Shown: in pieces, positions 6,025-6,315 of the stretch | Layout: each line of letters starts with the position of its first letter | How positions within the stretch are numbered: the stretch's first letter is position 1 | NCBI GenBank assembly: GCA_028290085.1 | Contig: JAQGKN010000177.1 | Span: 1-6,315, forward strand | DNA: 6,315 bases | Source of the DNA: Hyphomicrobiales bacterium | GTDB lineage: Bacteria > Pseudomonadota > Alphaproteobacteria > Rhizobiales > Beijerinckiaceae | Reading direction: 5' to 3' | Notes under the pieces: generated by a model | The model's input: only the letters and a program-made list of their open reading frames with translations | What the model was told of the DNA's origin: nothing | Database searches by the model: none | Position numbers and translations under genes: made by a program

Positions 6025-6315
6025 CAGACCTTCTCCCCTGCGTCGGCCATTTTGGCGCTGGCATCCACAATTGCTTCCACGATGCCCTGATACCCCGTGC
6101 AACGACAAATATTGCCTTCGAGTTCGTGGCGCACCGTCTGCTCATCGGCGTGCGGATGACGGCGGGCGATGTCGATGCCCATCATCACCATGCCCGGCGT
6201 GCAGAAGCCGCATTGCAGGCCGTGATGTTCGCGAAAGGCTTCCTGCATGGGATGCAGTGTGCCGTCCGCCTTTGCCAGCCCCTCGATGGTGGTTACCGAG
6301 GTGCCGCGCGCCTGC
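6024..6315 (-). CDS. [2Fe-2S] small subunit of the same molybdenum hydroxylase (CoxS-like), C-terminal part only
   Basis: Only the last 96 residues are in the window; the start lies beyond 6315, and full-length relatives are about 150-170 residues. The visible part is the helical C-terminal domain that binds the second [2Fe-2S] cluster. Its four cysteines are seen as QCGFCTPG (C35 and C38 of the fragment) and GNICRCTGY (C70 and C72). The preceding TSVTTIEGLA and HPMQEAFREHHG are also typical. The plant-type ferredoxin domain with the first cluster should be in the missing N-terminal part. In this family the subunit relays electrons from the molybdopterin cofactor of the large subunit to FAD of the medium subunit. 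The stop TGA (6026-6024) overlaps the medium-subunit ATG. The large subunit is expected upstream, beyond the right edge. Truncation here is by the window and is not a mutation. Confidence 0.94.
   Translation of the reverse strand, partial: QARGTSVTTIEGLAKADGTLHPMQEAFREHHGLQCGFCTPGMVMMGIDIARRHPHADEQTVRHELEGNICRCTGYQGIVEAIVDASAKMADAGEKV
6029..6036 (-). promoter_or_regulatory. Ribosome-binding site of the medium subunit, inside the end of the small-subunit gene
   Basis: On the minus strand GGAGAAGG lies four bases before the ATG at 6024, counted from AAGG, or eight counted from GGAG. It supports initiation at the UGAUG junction and rules against the upstream TTG at 6108. Confidence 0.65.

Noticed and set aside
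5161..6090. A 309-codon plus-strand open frame opposite the flavin subunit.
   Set aside because: It is an antisense shadow of a well-recognised gene and starts inside the hairpin region without a convincing ribosome-binding site.

Overview
The window looks like chromosomal DNA of an alphaproteobacterium, most likely of the Hyphomicrobiales (rhizobia, Bradyrhizobium or Methylobacterium type). The grounds are GC-rich coding with strongly G/C third codon positions, a DUF1194 protein, a CBS-CBS-BON protein preceded by a FixK/FNR-type palindrome, and a CO-dehydrogenase-family molybdenum hydroxylase. The genus is not fixed by the sequence. No tRNA, rRNA, insertion sequence or CRISPR array was seen.

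Layout. At the left edge (1-221, minus) lies the N-terminal part of an unrecognised, probably membrane-anchored protein that runs out of the window. A 161-bp divergent intergenic region (222-382) follows. It carries a TTGA-N6-TCAA palindrome at 311-324, placed as expected for an FNR/FixK class II activator of the plus-strand CBS-BON gene (383-1090). That gene ends tail-to-tail with a major facilitator superfamily (MFS) gene; their stop codons share the palindrome CTAG at 1087-1090.

Everything from 1087 to 6315 is on the minus strand and tightly packed. In transcription order it holds: the C-terminal part of a [2Fe-2S] small subunit of a molybdenum hydroxylase (6024-6315, cut by the window edge); its FAD-binding medium subunit (5230-6024), coupled by a UGAUG stop/start overlap; a 67-nt gap almost filled by a long imperfect hairpin; a secreted DUF1194 von Willebrand A-like protein (4485-5162); a 56-nt gap; a fused NDP-forming acyl-CoA synthetase (2353-4428); a 30-nt gap; and the MFS transporter (1087-2322). 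The spacing suggests one operon whose promoter, and probably whose catalytic molybdenum subunit, lie beyond 6315.

How the genes may work together (inference): the hydroxylase would oxidise a small organic substrate, or CO, and pass electrons through [2Fe-2S] and FAD. The acyl-CoA synthetase would activate or release a carboxylic acid as its CoA thioester, and the MFS protein would move a substrate or product. The role of the secreted VWA-like protein is unknown. The CBS-BON gene is a separate unit, probably induced at low oxygen.

The two most interesting signals are non-coding: the FixK/FNR-like site at 311-324, and the hairpin at 5164-5216, which buries the ribosome-binding site of the DUF1194 gene and pairs better in the transcribed strand than in the opposite one. 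No convincing wholly new system is visible.
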